From: Martinezella rhizogenes
Lineage (GTDB): Bacteria > Pseudomonadota > Alphaproteobacteria > Rhizobiales > Rhizobiaceae
DNA: 64,000 nucleotides
NCBI GenBank assembly: GCA_013322215.1
Contig: JAAMEZ010000032.1
Location: 186,001-250,000 of the forward strand
Direction: 5' to 3'
This document shows, piece after piece, positions 28,157 to 37,934 of this stretch. The position numbers and the translations under genes are program-made. The notes under the pieces were generated by a model. That model saw only the letters and a program-made list of their open reading frames with translations, had not been told where the DNA came from and ran no database searches. Each line of letters starts with the position of its first letter. Position 1 is the stretch's first letter.

Positions 28157-28856
28157 GGTCTGCGTCGAGGACATTGCCGGCCTCAAGGCCGCCTTCGAGG
28201 GCGGCGGCGACCGCATCGAGCTTTGCAGCGCGCTTCCTCTTGGCGGATTGACGCCGAGCGCCGGATTGATGGCCGCCGCGGCGAAGATGCCTCTCCCAGC
28301 CTATGCCATCATCCGCCCGCGCGCTGGCAGCTTCGTCTATTCAGCCGATGAGCTCGATATCATGAAGCGCGACATCGATGTGGCACGAGCCGCCGGATTG
28401 CCGGGTGTCGTGCTCGGCGCTTCCCTGCCGGACGGCCGACTGGACGTCGACGCACTCGCCGCCCTCACCGCCCATGCGAAAGATCTCGGCAAGACGCTGC
28501 ACCGCGCCTTCGATCTCGTGCCCGACGTCGAGGAAGCCGTCGATGCCGCTATCTCCCTCGGCTTCGAGCGCATCCTGACGTCCGGCGGTGCAAGGACTGC
28601 GGCCGAAGGCGTTGCCATGCTCGAACAGGCCATTACAGCCGCCGCCGGTCGCATCTCCATCATGCCCGGCTCCGGCGTGACGCTGGCGACGGTCGGCCAG
28701 CTATGGCCGCGCCTGCAGATCAGCGAGATCCATGCCTCCTGCTCCGCGTCCGCCTCCGAGACGGATGCGCGCGTCATTGCCCTCGGCTTCTCGCCGCCAT
28801 CGGTCCGTCGCACGGATGCCGCCACCGTCAGGGCGCTAAAGGCATATTTCGCCTAG
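28146..28856 (+). CDS. cutC: CutC-family protein
   Basis: A 236-residue TIM-barrel protein with the CutC pattern: VEDIAGLKAAFEGGGDRIEL at the start, IIRPRAGSFVYS, HRAFD, LTSGGA and IMPGSGV. The family was named for copper tolerance in E. coli, but its molecular role is disputed. Coupling to a ROK sugar kinase suggests a metabolic function here. Start ATG at 28146 with GGAGAG upstream. Confidence 0.88.
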   Translation: MLLEVCVEDIAGLKAAFEGGGDRIELCSALPLGGLTPSAGLMAAAAKMPLPAYAIIRPRAGSFVYSADELDIMKRDIDVARAAGLPGVVLGASLPDGRLDVDALAALTAHAKDLGKTLHRAFDLVPDVEEAVDAAISLGFERILTSGGARTAAEGVAMLEQAITAAAGRISIMPGSGVTLATVGQLWPRLQISEIHASCSASASETDARVIALGFSPPSVRRTDAATVRALKAYFA

Positions 28857-29074
28857 AGCAGACTGCGACAAGGACATGCAAAAAGCCGGAAGTCCGGAAC
28901 GCGGCAACCGGATGCCGAAGATCGCAATGCGTTTTGGGCAACATCATGAATTGACAAAGAAACATTAGAATGATCAATCGTTCATAAACGCATATGCTGT
29001 AGCCATGAACGGGCTGCGCAACATACAGTTATTGCAGCAAGCGTGTTTCCTCGGGAGTAGCTGTGATCTGAACC

Positions 29075-29953
29075 ATGTCGGTGGCGCCACCTCGCAAGAA
29101 AAGCAGGGCTGTCTTTTGGATTGCAGCTGTTGTCATCGGTTCGATCATCCTGGCAACCGCGCTCCTTGCCAACGATATGCGCAATCTGCGGGCGCTGGAT
29201 AGCCGCTATCATCTCAATCTGTTTCCGAAGCCGGAACAGCAGGCAGCAGCACCCGCTGCGCCGCTACAGGAACAACAGTCAGCTCATACGGCCGCGCCTC
29301 CGGCAGCGGCGACCTCATCAGCCCCCGCAGCCAGGAACGTCCGCGTCAGGCCGGCGAGTGTCACTGCCAAACCGTCCATCAAGAAAAGATCCCATCTGCT
29401 CGACGAGCCCGTCGATGCGCTTCTGAGCGCCTTCGTGCGCAGCTGGCGTATATCCGGCGAGACGCTTTGTGCCGACCTTGCGAAGTTCGGCCTGCCTGTC
29501 GGGGAGTGGCGGCAAAGCGAATTGGGCGCAGGCACATCGGAATGCAGCTATGCCATCCAGAAGGGCGCCTATGGCGATGCGAAGGCGGCCTCCTTCTTCA
29601 TCATCGCCCGCGGCAAACCATCTGGCGAAATCGAGACAATCCGCATCAAGGTCATCATGCCGGACAACGATGATGGCAAAGCGATCGCCGCCACGTTCGT
29701 CGACACCGTCGTCCTGTTGCTGAACGAGACACACTGGCTGGACTTTCAGGCAGCGCTGGATGCCATCGGCAGATTGCAGGACGTGACGCTGCAGGCTTTC
29801 GGCGCCAAGCTCAGCTTCTTCAAGGAATTCCAGGCCAACAACAATTTCAACCTTCAGCTGGAACTACGGAGAACGGCGCCGGAGCAGATCCGCACCGCGA
29901 TCGTCTTCGACAAGGCGCGCTGGACGCTGCCTTCGCCGCCCTCGACCAATTAG
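29075..29953 (+). CDS. Membrane-anchored exported protein of unknown function (DUF6030-like)
   Basis: A 292-residue protein with a short basic N-terminus, one membrane anchor (about residues 13-33, VFWIAAVVIGSIILATALLA), an Ala/Pro-rich linker (about 50-90) and a soluble C-terminal domain (about 110-285) that should lie in the periplasm. It contains one Cys pair (about Cys132 and Cys152) that could form a disulfide. I tentatively recall this as a rhizobial DUF6030-type family. It stands alone; function unknown. Confidence 0.6.
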   Translation: MSVAPPRKKSRAVFWIAAVVIGSIILATALLANDMRNLRALDSRYHLNLFPKPEQQAAAPAAPLQEQQSAHTAAPPAAATSSAPAARNVRVRPASVTAKPSIKKRSHLLDEPVDALLSAFVRSWRISGETLCADLAKFGLPVGEWRQSELGAGTSECSYAIQKGAYGDAKAASFFIIARGKPSGEIETIRIKVIMPDNDDGKAIAATFVDTVVLLLNETHWLDFQAALDAIGRLQDVTLQAFGAKLSFFKEFQANNNFNLQLELRRTAPEQIRTAIVFDKARWTLPSPPSTN

Positions 29954-30162
29954 CAACACCAATCCACCGAGAGTGTCGACGGGTTGGTTTTTGTTGCACT
30001 GCGCCATCGATGGTGCGCATATAGGTGACGATTCCGAGGGTCGGCGGATCACCGGCCGGCAGCACCATGTTTCCCGAGAGCACGAGGCGGTTTCCGAAGG
30101 GATTCATGCAAATCGTCAAACGCGCCGGTCCCCAGCCGGGCGTTGGAAAGTCATTGCATTTC

Positions 30163-31614
30163 ATGGATTCGACAGATCCCAATCCGCGGGACCAGACTTT
30201 CGCGGTCGAACGTAACCCCCGCCTGCGCTACATCATCCCCGCCGTGGTCGCCGTCGCCTTCCTGATGGAACAGCTGGATTCGACCATCCTCATCACCGCT
30301 GTTCCCGATATCGCCAAGAGCCTCGGCACGACGCCGGTGCGTATGAACCTGGCCGTCACGACCTATATTCTCACGCTGGCAATGTTCATTCCGGTGAGCG
30401 GCTGGTTCGCGGATCGCTTCGGTGCCCGGCGTATCTTCGCGCTTTCCCTCTTCATCTTCACGATCGGCTCGATCCTCTGCGGCCTGGCGACCAGCCTGCC
30501 GATGCTCATCGCCACGCGCGCGCTGCAGGGCTTCGGCGGCGCGATGATGACGCCGGTCGGACGCCTCATCCTCATCCGCAGCTTCCCACGAAGCCAGCTC
30601 GTGACTGCCATGACCTACATGACCCTGCCCGCCGTCATCGGACCGGTGATCGGACCGGTGCTCGGCGGCTTCCTGACGACCTATCTTTCCTGGCGCTGGA
30701 TCTTCTGGGTGAACCTGCCCTTCGGCCTGATCGGCATGGCCATGGCACTGCGCTATGTCGAAGATACCGAACGCGACGAGACCATCAAATTCGATTTTCC
30801 CGGCTTCGTCATGGTCGGCCTCGGTTGCGTGTTGCTGCAATACGGCATCGAGAATATCGGCCGCCCGACAATTCCGATCTGGGCGATCGTTCTCACGCTT
30901 TCCGCCGCCGGCCTGCTGCTGGTCGGCTTCATCCGCTATGCGAAAACGGCGGAATCGCCGGCCGTCGATCTCACACTGTTCAGGCTGCGCACCTTCCGCA
31001 TCGGCACACTTGCCGGCGGCATCTGTCGCGTCGGGTTGAACGGCGTGCCCTTCCTGCTGCCGCTGATGCTGCAGGTCGGCTTCGGCTTGAGCCCGATCGT
31101 CTCGGGCACGCTGACCTTCGTCAGTGCTCTCAGCGCACTCGCGGTACGCCCGGTCTCGGCAAAGCTGCTGAAGCTCTACGGCTTCGACCGGTTGCTGACC
31201 TGGAGCGCCGTGTTCGGCGCCGCCGTCGTCGCCGGCTTCGCGCTGATCACACCCGACACCCCGCACTGGTTCATCATCGTCTACGTCTTCATCTTCGGGC
31301 TGGCGCGGGCCGGACAGTTCATGACGTCAAACACCCTGTCCTATTCCGATACCCCGGCCGCCCAGCTCAGCCGCGCGACCAGTCTCGGCGGCGTCCTGCA
31401 GCAACTGAGCGTCAGCTTTGGCATCTCGGTCGCCGCCATGCTGCTTGGTCTGGTCACGCTGGATGGCTCGCCGCTGACGCCAGACAAGTTCCATCTGGCC
31501 TTCCTGCTGATGGCGGTGATCCCACTGCTCGGCATACCCGGCTTCCTGAAGCTGCAGCCGGAGGACGGCGCACAAGTGAGCCGTCATCAGCGACAGCCGA
31601 AAAAGCAGTTATAA
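30163..31614 (+). CDS. MFS drug exporter, DHA2 (EmrB/QacA) type
   Basis: A 483-residue transporter with about 13-14 membrane segments. Motif A-like GWFADRFGARRIF after the second segment and the motif C-like PAVIGPVIGPVLGG mark proton-coupled drug antiporters. The LDSTI sequence in the first segment is typical of the EmrB family. The start is uncertain: ATG at 30163 is chosen from family length, but ATG at 30106 has a better AAGGGA ribosome binding site. No regulator or periplasmic EmrA partner is adjacent. Confidence 0.82.
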   Translation: MDSTDPNPRDQTFAVERNPRLRYIIPAVVAVAFLMEQLDSTILITAVPDIAKSLGTTPVRMNLAVTTYILTLAMFIPVSGWFADRFGARRIFALSLFIFTIGSILCGLATSLPMLIATRALQGFGGAMMTPVGRLILIRSFPRSQLVTAMTYMTLPAVIGPVIGPVLGGFLTTYLSWRWIFWVNLPFGLIGMAMALRYVEDTERDETIKFDFPGFVMVGLGCVLLQYGIENIGRPTIPIWAIVLTLSAAGLLLVGFIRYAKTAESPAVDLTLFRLRTFRIGTLAGGICRVGLNGVPFLLPLMLQVGFGLSPIVSGTLTFVSALSALAVRPVSAKLLKLYGFDRLLTWSAVFGAAVVAGFALITPDTPHWFIIVYVFIFGLARAGQFMTSNTLSYSDTPAAQLSRATSLGGVLQQLSVSFGISVAAMLLGLVTLDGSPLTPDKFHLAFLLMAVIPLLGIPGFLKLQPEDGAQVSRHQRQPKKQL

Positions 31615-31617
31615 GGG

Positions 31618-33171
31618 CTAAGCCGCAAGCGCCGAGGCGCGTGGATGGACAAGATGATCGCGCAGCACCGTGCCGGAGCGGTCGACTTCCTGCATCAGCA
31701 CATCGTAGCTCCAGAGATCGGCCAGGTGCTGCAGCACGCGCTTGGCATCCATGTCATCGAGCATCGCGCCGTTCAGCACCGTATGCTTCAGCAGAAGCCG
31801 CCTGTCGCCGGCAAGGTCGACATCGACGATCTCGATATGCGGATCGATCCAGCTGACGTCATATTGCCGCGACAATTCCCGGCGGATACGCCGATAGCCG
31901 CGCTCGTCATGAATGGCGGCCACCCTTAGCCCCTCTTCCTCCTCCGGATCGTCAGTCAGCTGGAACATGCGCATCTTGCGCATCAGGTGTGGGCTCAGGA
32001 ATTGCGAGACGAAACTCTCGTCACGATAATTCGCCCAGAGATCACGCAGCACCGCCATGGCATCGCCGGTGCCGGCAATATCCGGGAACCACTGGCGATC
32101 CTCCTCTTCCGGCTTCGTCACGATGCGCTCGATATCCTGCATCATGGCAAAACCGATCGCATAAGGGTTGAGGCCGGAATAGCGCGGATCGTTGAAGGTC
32201 GGCTGGAACACCACGTTGGTATGCGATTTCAGGAACTCCAGGAAATCGCCATCGCCGATACCACCAAGCTCGTGCAGCCGCGTCATGATGCGGTAGTGCA
32301 CATAGGTCGCCGTGCCCTCGTTCATCACCTTGGTCTGGCTCTGCGGATAGAAATACTGTGCCACATGCCGAACGATGCGGATGATCTCGCGCTGCCAGGG
32401 CTTCAGGCGCGGCGCCATCTTTTCCAGGAAATACAGGATGTTCTCCTGCGGCAGACCGGCCAGCGCGCGCCGGCGCTCCAGATCGAGGTCGTGGGTCTTC
32501 TTGCCGTGCCCTGTGGGAACCGTGCGCCAGAGATCGTTGAAGATCTTCTCGTCATATTCGCGCCGCTCACGTTCGCGCTTCTCCTCATCGCGCAGATCCG
32601 GCGTCTTCTTGCCGGCATAGCGGTGAACCCCATGCGACATCAGCGCATGCGCGGCATCCAGCGTGCGCTCGACAGCGGCGTGGCCATAGCGCTCCTCGCA
32701 GCGCGCAATGTAGCTCTTGGCGAAATTGAGGTAGTCGAGAATGCCTTCGGCATCGGTCCAGAGCTTGAAGAGATAGTTGTTTTTGAAGAAGTGATTGTGG
32801 CCGAAGGCGGCATGCGCGATGACCAGCGCCTGCATCGTCGCGCTATTCTCCTCCATCAGATAGGAGATACAGGGCGAGCTGTTGATGACGATCTCATAGG
32901 CGAGCCCGCGCAGGCCCTTGCGATAGAAGGCCTCGTGATGGGCGAAATGCTTACCGAAGGACCAGTGCTTGTAAAAGAGCGGCATGCCGATCGAGGAATA
33001 GACGTCGAGCATCTGCTCGGCTGTAATGATCTCGATCTGGTTCGGATAGACATCGAGACCAAGCTCGTTGATGGCGATCTTCTCGCAGGCATCGTGAATT
33101 CGCTGGATGGTGGCGAAATCCCAGTCCGCGCCTTCGAAAAGCCGCTCCATCGATGCCTTCTTTGCCATCAT
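31618..33171 (-). CDS. spoVR: SpoVR family protein (YcgB-like)
   Basis: A 517-residue member of the SpoVR/YcgB family, recognised by WSFGKHFAHHEAFYRKG, VMNEGTATYVHYRI and NPYAIGFAM. Biochemical function is unknown; in non-spore-forming bacteria it is linked to stationary phase. It is the last gene of prkA-yeaH-spoVR and its first ATG overlaps the yeaH stop (ATGATG). AAGGAG stands 3 bases from the first ATG and 6 from the second, so the second (33168) may be the real start. Confidence 0.9.
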   Translation of the reverse strand: MMAKKASMERLFEGADWDFATIQRIHDACEKIAINELGLDVYPNQIEIITAEQMLDVYSSIGMPLFYKHWSFGKHFAHHEAFYRKGLRGLAYEIVINSSPCISYLMEENSATMQALVIAHAAFGHNHFFKNNYLFKLWTDAEGILDYLNFAKSYIARCEERYGHAAVERTLDAAHALMSHGVHRYAGKKTPDLRDEEKRERERREYDEKIFNDLWRTVPTGHGKKTHDLDLERRRALAGLPQENILYFLEKMAPRLKPWQREIIRIVRHVAQYFYPQSQTKVMNEGTATYVHYRIMTRLHELGGIGDGDFLEFLKSHTNVVFQPTFNDPRYSGLNPYAIGFAMMQDIERIVTKPEEEDRQWFPDIAGTGDAMAVLRDLWANYRDESFVSQFLSPHLMRKMRMFQLTDDPEEEEGLRVAAIHDERGYRRIRRELSRQYDVSWIDPHIEIVDVDLAGDRRLLLKHTVLNGAMLDDMDAKRVLQHLADLWSYDVLMQEVDRSGTVLRDHLVHPRASALAA

Positions 33172-34439
33172 CCGCTCCTTGTTTCCGCCGTCCGGCGCTG
33201 GAAGAGATCGTGGAAGACCGGATAGATCTGGCTGCGATCGCTGACACGCCGCATGGAAAGCACTGGCCAGCCCGCCTGCAGCCGCTCGTAGAGCGACCAG
33301 ATCGCCGAGCCGGACGAGATCGCGACGCTGCGCGATTCCCCCACTTCGAGATAGGCGAAATACTGGCAGACGGGCAGGATCTCGCTCGTCATCAGCGCGG
33401 CCGTCGTCGCATTGTCGGAATAGGCGTTGTCGCCGTCCGACGCCTGCGCCGCATAGATATTCCAGTCGGACGCCGGAAAACGGTCGCGCACGATCCGCCG
33501 CATGGCCTCGAGCGCGCTCGAAACCTGGGTACCGCCGGTCGCCGGGCTGCGGAAGAAGGTCTCCTCGTCCACCTCTTCCGCCACGTCGGTATGCCGGATG
33601 AAGACGATCTCGACGCGGCGGTACTGCCGGGTCAGGAAGATGTAGAGCAGCATGTAGAAGCGCTTGGCGAGATCCTTCATGTGCTCCGTCATGGAGCCGG
33701 AGACATCCATCAGGCAGAACATGACGGCCTGCGCCACCGGCTTCGGCTCGTTTTCGAAACGCCGATAGCGAATGTCGATCGGGTCGATATAGGGAATGCG
33801 CCGAACCTTCGATTCCAGCCTCTTGATCTCATCTTCGAGCTGCGCCCGGCGCTTCTCGTCCGTGCACTCCTCGGCCTCCTCGATGAGCTTTTCGACCGTT
33901 TCCGGTTTCGGGCGATGCAGCGCGACACGGCGCATCATCGCAAGCCGCATCGTGCGGTTGATGGCGAGATTGGCGGGCGATCCCGTGACCGAATAGCCTG
34001 AGCGCACCGGGTTGATCTGGTCTGCCGAAATCAGACGGCGCTTGGCGAGATCGGGCAATTCGAGATCGTCGAGGAAGAGATCGAGGAATTCGTCCCGCGT
34101 CAGGATGAAGCGGAAGGCATCCTCGCCGGTGCCGTCGCCGCCGGCCTTTGGCTTGCCGCCGCCGCCCTCGGGACGGGGAAGCACATCGCCTTCGATGAAG
34201 TCCTTGTTACCGGGAAGAATATGCTCCTTCAGCCCCTCGGGGCCGCGATGGAACCGAGGCTCCTCGGTTCCATCTAGGGGAATGCTGATTTCGCCACCCT
34301 TCAGAATGTCCTGAATGTCGCGACTTTGAGAGGATTCATAGACCGCTCTCTGCACCAGCGCTTTTGCTCTTCGCAAAAATCGTTGACGATTTTCCAGACT
34401 TTTTCCGCCTGGGTTCAGGCGTCTGTCAACAATGTGCAT
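33168..34439 (-). CDS. YeaH/YhbH family (DUF444) von Willebrand A-like protein
   Basis: A 423-residue DUF444 protein. The N-terminal part is charged with a Gly-rich linker (GGGGKPKAGGDG); the C-terminal part is von Willebrand A-like with the metal site DVSGSM. It opens with the family sequence MHIVDRRLNPGGKSLENRQR (20 residues). In enterobacteria it is co-expressed with the PrkA kinase and needed with it for survival under nitrogen stress. It lies between prkA (18-base gap) and spoVR (overlap). Confidence 0.9.
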   Translation of the reverse strand: MHIVDRRLNPGGKSLENRQRFLRRAKALVQRAVYESSQSRDIQDILKGGEISIPLDGTEEPRFHRGPEGLKEHILPGNKDFIEGDVLPRPEGGGGKPKAGGDGTGEDAFRFILTRDEFLDLFLDDLELPDLAKRRLISADQINPVRSGYSVTGSPANLAINRTMRLAMMRRVALHRPKPETVEKLIEEAEECTDEKRRAQLEDEIKRLESKVRRIPYIDPIDIRYRRFENEPKPVAQAVMFCLMDVSGSMTEHMKDLAKRFYMLLYIFLTRQYRRVEIVFIRHTDVAEEVDEETFFRSPATGGTQVSSALEAMRRIVRDRFPASDWNIYAAQASDGDNAYSDNATTAALMTSEILPVCQYFAYLEVGESRSVAISSGSAIWSLYERLQAGWPVLSMRRVSDRSQIYPVFHDLFQRRTAETRSG

Positions 34440-34457
34440 TCCTTCTTCCTTGGTGGC

Positions 34458-36404
34458 TCATCCCGCCTGTTTCACACGCATGTACCATTCCACAAGCCGC
34501 CGAACCTGACGCTCGGTATAGCCTCGCGCAACCATTCGCTCGACGAATTCGCCATGTTTCTTTTCGGACTCGCCGTCCTTCTTCGACCCGAAGGAAATGA
34601 CCGGCAAAAGATCCTCGACCTGGGAGAACATCCGCTTCTCGATGACTTCGCGGATTTTCTCGTAGCTGGTCCAAGACGGGTTCTTGCCGCCGTGGCTTGC
34701 ACGCGCCCTCAAGCAGAACTTGACGATCTCGTTGCGGAAATCCTTCGGATTGGCGATGCCGGCCGGCTTTTCGATCTTGGTGAGCTCCTGGTTCAGAAGC
34801 TCGCGGTCGAGAAGCTGGCCCGTATCCGGGTCCTTGAAGTCCACATCCTCGATCCAGGCGTCGGCATAGTCGACATAGCGATCGAAAAGGTTCTGGCCGT
34901 AATCCGCATAGGATTCCAGATAGGCCTTCTGGATCTCGTTGCCGATGAACTCCGCATAACGCGGCGCCAGCTCGCTCTTAATAAACTCGATATAGAGCTT
35001 TTCGGTTTCAAGCGGCAGCTGTTCCCGACGGATCGACTGCTCCAGCATGTACATCAGATGCACCGGGTCGGCGCCGACCTCGGTCGTGTCGTAGTTGAAG
35101 GTCGCCGCCAGCACCTTGAAGGCGAAACGGGTGGAAGCCCCATCCATGCCTTCGTCGACACCGGCTGAATCGCGATATTCCTGCACGCTGCGCGCTCTCG
35201 GATCGGTCTCCTTCAGGCTCTCGCCGTCATAGACGCGAAGCTTGGAGAAAGCGGTCGAATTCTCGTGCTTGGAAAGCCGCGTCAGAACCGTGAAGCGGGC
35301 GAGCGTCTCCAGGGTCGACGGCGCGCAGGGCGCGTCGCTGAGCTCGGATTCCTCGATCAGCTTCTCATAGATCTTCTGCTCTTCGGTGACCCTGAGGCAA
35401 TAAGGCACCTTCACGACGCAGATGCGGTCGATGAATGCCTCGTTGTTCTTGTTCGCCTTGAATGTCTGCCATTCCGACTCGTTGGAGTGAGCCAGGATGA
35501 TACCGGAGAAGGGTATCGCACCGATGTTTTCCGTACCGATGTAATTGCCTTCCTGCGTCGCCGTCAGCAGCGGATGCAGCATCTTGATCGGCGCCTTGAA
35601 CATTTCGACGAATTCGAGAATGCCCTGGTTGGCGCGATTGAGGGCACCGGAATAGCTGTAGGCGTCCGGATCGTTCTGCGCGAGACTTTCGAGCTTGCGG
35701 ATATCCACCTTGCCGACCAGCGAGGAGATGTCCTGATTGTTCTCGTCACCGGGTTCCGTCTTGGCGACGGCGATCTGCCGCAGCCTGGAAGGCTGAATCC
35801 GCACGACGCGGAAGCGGGAAATATCGCCTTCGAACTCTTCCAGCCGCTTCAGGCACCAGGGGCTCATGAGCCCCGTCAGGCGTCGGCGGGGAATGCCGTA
35901 GCGTTCCTCGATCATCGGCCCCATGGTGACGGGATCAAACAGGCTGAGCGGACTTTCGAAGACCGGGCTCAGCTCGTTGCCGGCCTTGAGCACATGAATC
36001 GGATGGACTTCCATCAACGATTTCAACCGTTCAGCGAGCGACGACTTGCCGCCACCGACCGGCCCGAGCAGATAGAGGATCTGCTTGCGTTCCTCCAGCC
36101 CCTGGGCCGCATGGCGGAAAAAGGCGACGATACGCTCGATCGTCTCTTCCATGCCGAAAAAGCCCGCAAAAGCCGGATAAGTCCGGATGGTCCGGTTCAT
36201 GAAGATGCGCCCAAGTCTGGTGTCCTTGGCCGTATCGATCAGCAGGGGTTCACCCATCGCTGCAAGCAGCCGCTCCGCTGCATTGGCGTACATGAGCGGG
36301 TCATCCCGGCACCCTTCCAGGTATTCGGAAAATGACATCTCGACTTCGCGCCGTGCTTCGAAAGAACGGGCGAATGTGTTGAATAGAACATCGTTGTTTA
36401 ACAT
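34458..36404 (-). CDS. prkA: PrkA-type AAA+ serine protein kinase
   Basis: A 648-residue cytoplasmic protein. Its AAA domain carries the P-loop GPVGGGKS (residues 114-121), and a C-terminal region resembles protein kinases. Family members (YeaG, PrkA) have kinase or protease-linked activity in stationary phase and nitrogen starvation. It heads the prkA-yeaH-spoVR operon. The promoter must lie in the 337-base gap upstream. Confidence 0.92.
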   Translation of the reverse strand: MLNNDVLFNTFARSFEARREVEMSFSEYLEGCRDDPLMYANAAERLLAAMGEPLLIDTAKDTRLGRIFMNRTIRTYPAFAGFFGMEETIERIVAFFRHAAQGLEERKQILYLLGPVGGGKSSLAERLKSLMEVHPIHVLKAGNELSPVFESPLSLFDPVTMGPMIEERYGIPRRRLTGLMSPWCLKRLEEFEGDISRFRVVRIQPSRLRQIAVAKTEPGDENNQDISSLVGKVDIRKLESLAQNDPDAYSYSGALNRANQGILEFVEMFKAPIKMLHPLLTATQEGNYIGTENIGAIPFSGIILAHSNESEWQTFKANKNNEAFIDRICVVKVPYCLRVTEEQKIYEKLIEESELSDAPCAPSTLETLARFTVLTRLSKHENSTAFSKLRVYDGESLKETDPRARSVQEYRDSAGVDEGMDGASTRFAFKVLAATFNYDTTEVGADPVHLMYMLEQSIRREQLPLETEKLYIEFIKSELAPRYAEFIGNEIQKAYLESYADYGQNLFDRYVDYADAWIEDVDFKDPDTGQLLDRELLNQELTKIEKPAGIANPKDFRNEIVKFCLRARASHGGKNPSWTSYEKIREVIEKRMFSQVEDLLPVISFGSKKDGESEKKHGEFVERMVARGYTERQVRRLVEWYMRVKQAG

Positions 36405-36741
36405 GGCGCCCCGTTAGCTTGCTATTGCAATTAAACGCTGGACTTAACGAGATCACTTGATCCCGCTATATCTAAGGTGCGGTATGACTCGCTTCGAATC
36501 AATAGGTGATCTGTCAATAATTCGTACGCTTGATTCCAAATGTCATCAATATCTTGATGGGGTCGTGCACCGAATTAATGAAACACAACCATAAGATTGT
36601 TGTGCATAAGTATCGCACGCACAGATGCGTGCAACTTGGATAAGCATATTAACCGCGCATTCCTGCGAATGCCCGATCTCGACGGAGTATCGATCGAAGC
36701 TGGCGTTAAGCTTCATTGTCCGCATGATTGGGGAGAAAAGA
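36405..36741. other. Intergenic region between prkA and tRNA-Phe
   Basis: This 337-base, rather AT-rich stretch has no supported gene. It must hold the prkA promoter. A TTGACA on the minus strand (complement at about 36515-36520) lacks a convincing -10, and no sigma-54 type GG-N10-GC was found by eye. A run of T/C after tRNA-Phe (near 36735) may end the tRNA transcript. Confidence 0.4.
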
Positions 36742-36817
36742 TGGTGCCCAGAGCCGGAATCGAACCAGCGACACGCGGATTTTCAATCCGCTGCTCTACC
36801 AACTGAGCTATCTGGGC
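36742..36817 (-). tRNA. tRNA-Phe (anticodon GAA)
   Basis: A complete 76-base cloverleaf on the minus strand: acceptor GCCCAGA/TCTGGGC, D-arm AGCTCAGTTGGTAGAGC, anticodon stem with loop TTGAAAA (GAA, phenylalanine), T-arm GGTTCGATTCC, discriminator A and encoded CCA. Confidence 0.97.
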
Positions 36818-36888
36818 ATCCGAGCTTCGCGTCGAGGGAAGAGCCTTAAGAGGCGCTGGGCGGTTGGTTCGCCCCGGAAGCGAGCGGG

Positions 36889-36916
36889 GTTATAGCATCT
36901 TGTTCGGCCATGTCCA
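36889..36916 (-). promoter_or_regulatory. Candidate promoter of tRNA-Phe
   Basis: On the minus strand TGGACA (36911-36916) and TATAAC (36889-36894) are separated by 16 bases, about 70 bases upstream of the tRNA. This is a fair housekeeping promoter match. Confidence 0.4.
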
Positions 36917-36964
36917 GCCGCAAATGACTCTTTTTTGACAGGAAATCGAATTTTGCCAATTCGC

Positions 36965-37000
36965 GAACAAAATTAAGGGGTTCGTAAGAGCGAGCCCCTT
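36965..37000 (-). terminator. Terminator after yacG
   Basis: On the minus strand AAGGGGCTCG pairs with CGAACCCCTT with one mismatch and is followed by AATTTTGTT, 14 bases after the yacG stop. Confidence 0.55.
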
Positions 37001-37013
37001 TGGAAAACCACTG

Positions 37014-37229
37014 TCAGTCCTGATCGGAACTGTCGGCCTTCGTCTCGTCCTCGGTGACGGGGATCGCGTAGGAGCCGTTGAGCCACCGCGAGAGATCGAC
37101 GGAGCGGCAGCGATCCGAGCAGAAGGGATAGTGTTCACGCAATGAAGGACGGCCGCATTCCGGACAGGGACGTGTCTTGCGCAGCGGCTCGACCTTCGAA
37201 CCGACCTTGATCTCTTCAGCCTTCGTCAT
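37014..37229 (-). CDS. yacG: YacG zinc-binding protein (DNA gyrase inhibitor family)
   Basis: A 71-residue zinc protein with CPECGRPS and FCSDRCRSVDLSRWL, the four-cysteine site (C-x2-C, C-x3-C) of YacG. In E. coli YacG binds GyrB and inhibits gyrase. The start ATG at 37229 has AAGGAT upstream. It lies 5 bases after maf in the same direction. Confidence 0.92.
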   Translation of the reverse strand: MTKAEEIKVGSKVEPLRKTRPCPECGRPSLREHYPFCSDRCRSVDLSRWLNGSYAIPVTEDETKADSSDQD

Positions 37230-37234
37230 GACGA

Positions 37235-37855
37235 CTATCCTTCCTGCCATCCGGCGTGGACATCGAATCCCTCGCCCGTAAGCAGCAGCATGGTTTCATA
37301 AAGCGGCAATCCGACGACATTGGTATAGGAACCGACAAGCTTCTGCACGAAGGAGCCGGCAAGCCCCTGAATACCATAGGCTCCGGCCTTGCCGCGCCAC
37401 TGGCCGGAGGCGAGGTACATTTCGATGTCGCGGCTCGACAGGCGCTTGAAGCGCACCTTGGTCTCGACGACCTTCTGGCGCAACTTGCGATCCGGCGTGA
37501 TCAGGCAGATGCCGGTATAGACGACATGGCCGCGGCCGGAGAGCAGATGCAACGCCGCCGCGGCTTCATCGACGAACTCCGCCTTCGGCAGGATGCGCCG
37601 CCCGACGGCGACGACCGTATCGGCCGAGAGAATATAGCTGCCCTGCCAGGCAGCATCGCTCTTGATGGCCGCAAAGGCCGCTTCGCCCTTCTCAGCCGAA
37701 AGCCGCCGCGCCAGCGAGCGCGGGTGCTCCGACTTCTTCGGCGTCTCGTCGATATCCATCGGCATGAGACGCGCCGGTTCGATGCCTGACTGATGCAGGA
37801 GCTCGACACGACGCGGCGATCCGGAGGCCAGTATCAGCTTGTGTTTCAACGCCAT
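37235..37855 (-). CDS. maf: Maf-like nucleotide pyrophosphatase
   Basis: A 206-residue Maf protein with the signature LILASGSPRR, the catalytic segment SADTVV and GKAGAYGIQG. Maf proteins hydrolyse non-canonical nucleoside triphosphates. The ATG at 37855 is chosen because GAGG lies just upstream, while ATG 37873 has no ribosome binding site. It sits in the infA-maf-yacG order usual in Rhizobiales. Confidence 0.92.
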   Translation of the reverse strand: MALKHKLILASGSPRRVELLHQSGIEPARLMPMDIDETPKKSEHPRSLARRLSAEKGEAAFAAIKSDAAWQGSYILSADTVVAVGRRILPKAEFVDEAAAALHLLSGRGHVVYTGICLITPDRKLRQKVVETKVRFKRLSSRDIEMYLASGQWRGKAGAYGIQGLAGSFVQKLVGSYTNVVGLPLYETMLLLTGEGFDVHAGWQEG

Positions 37856-37934
37856 CAGACCTCGACCTGTCATGCGGAAATAAGAACCGGCTCTAGAGCA
37901 TGACCTAAGATCAACAGCTCTAGCGAGCGGCTGA

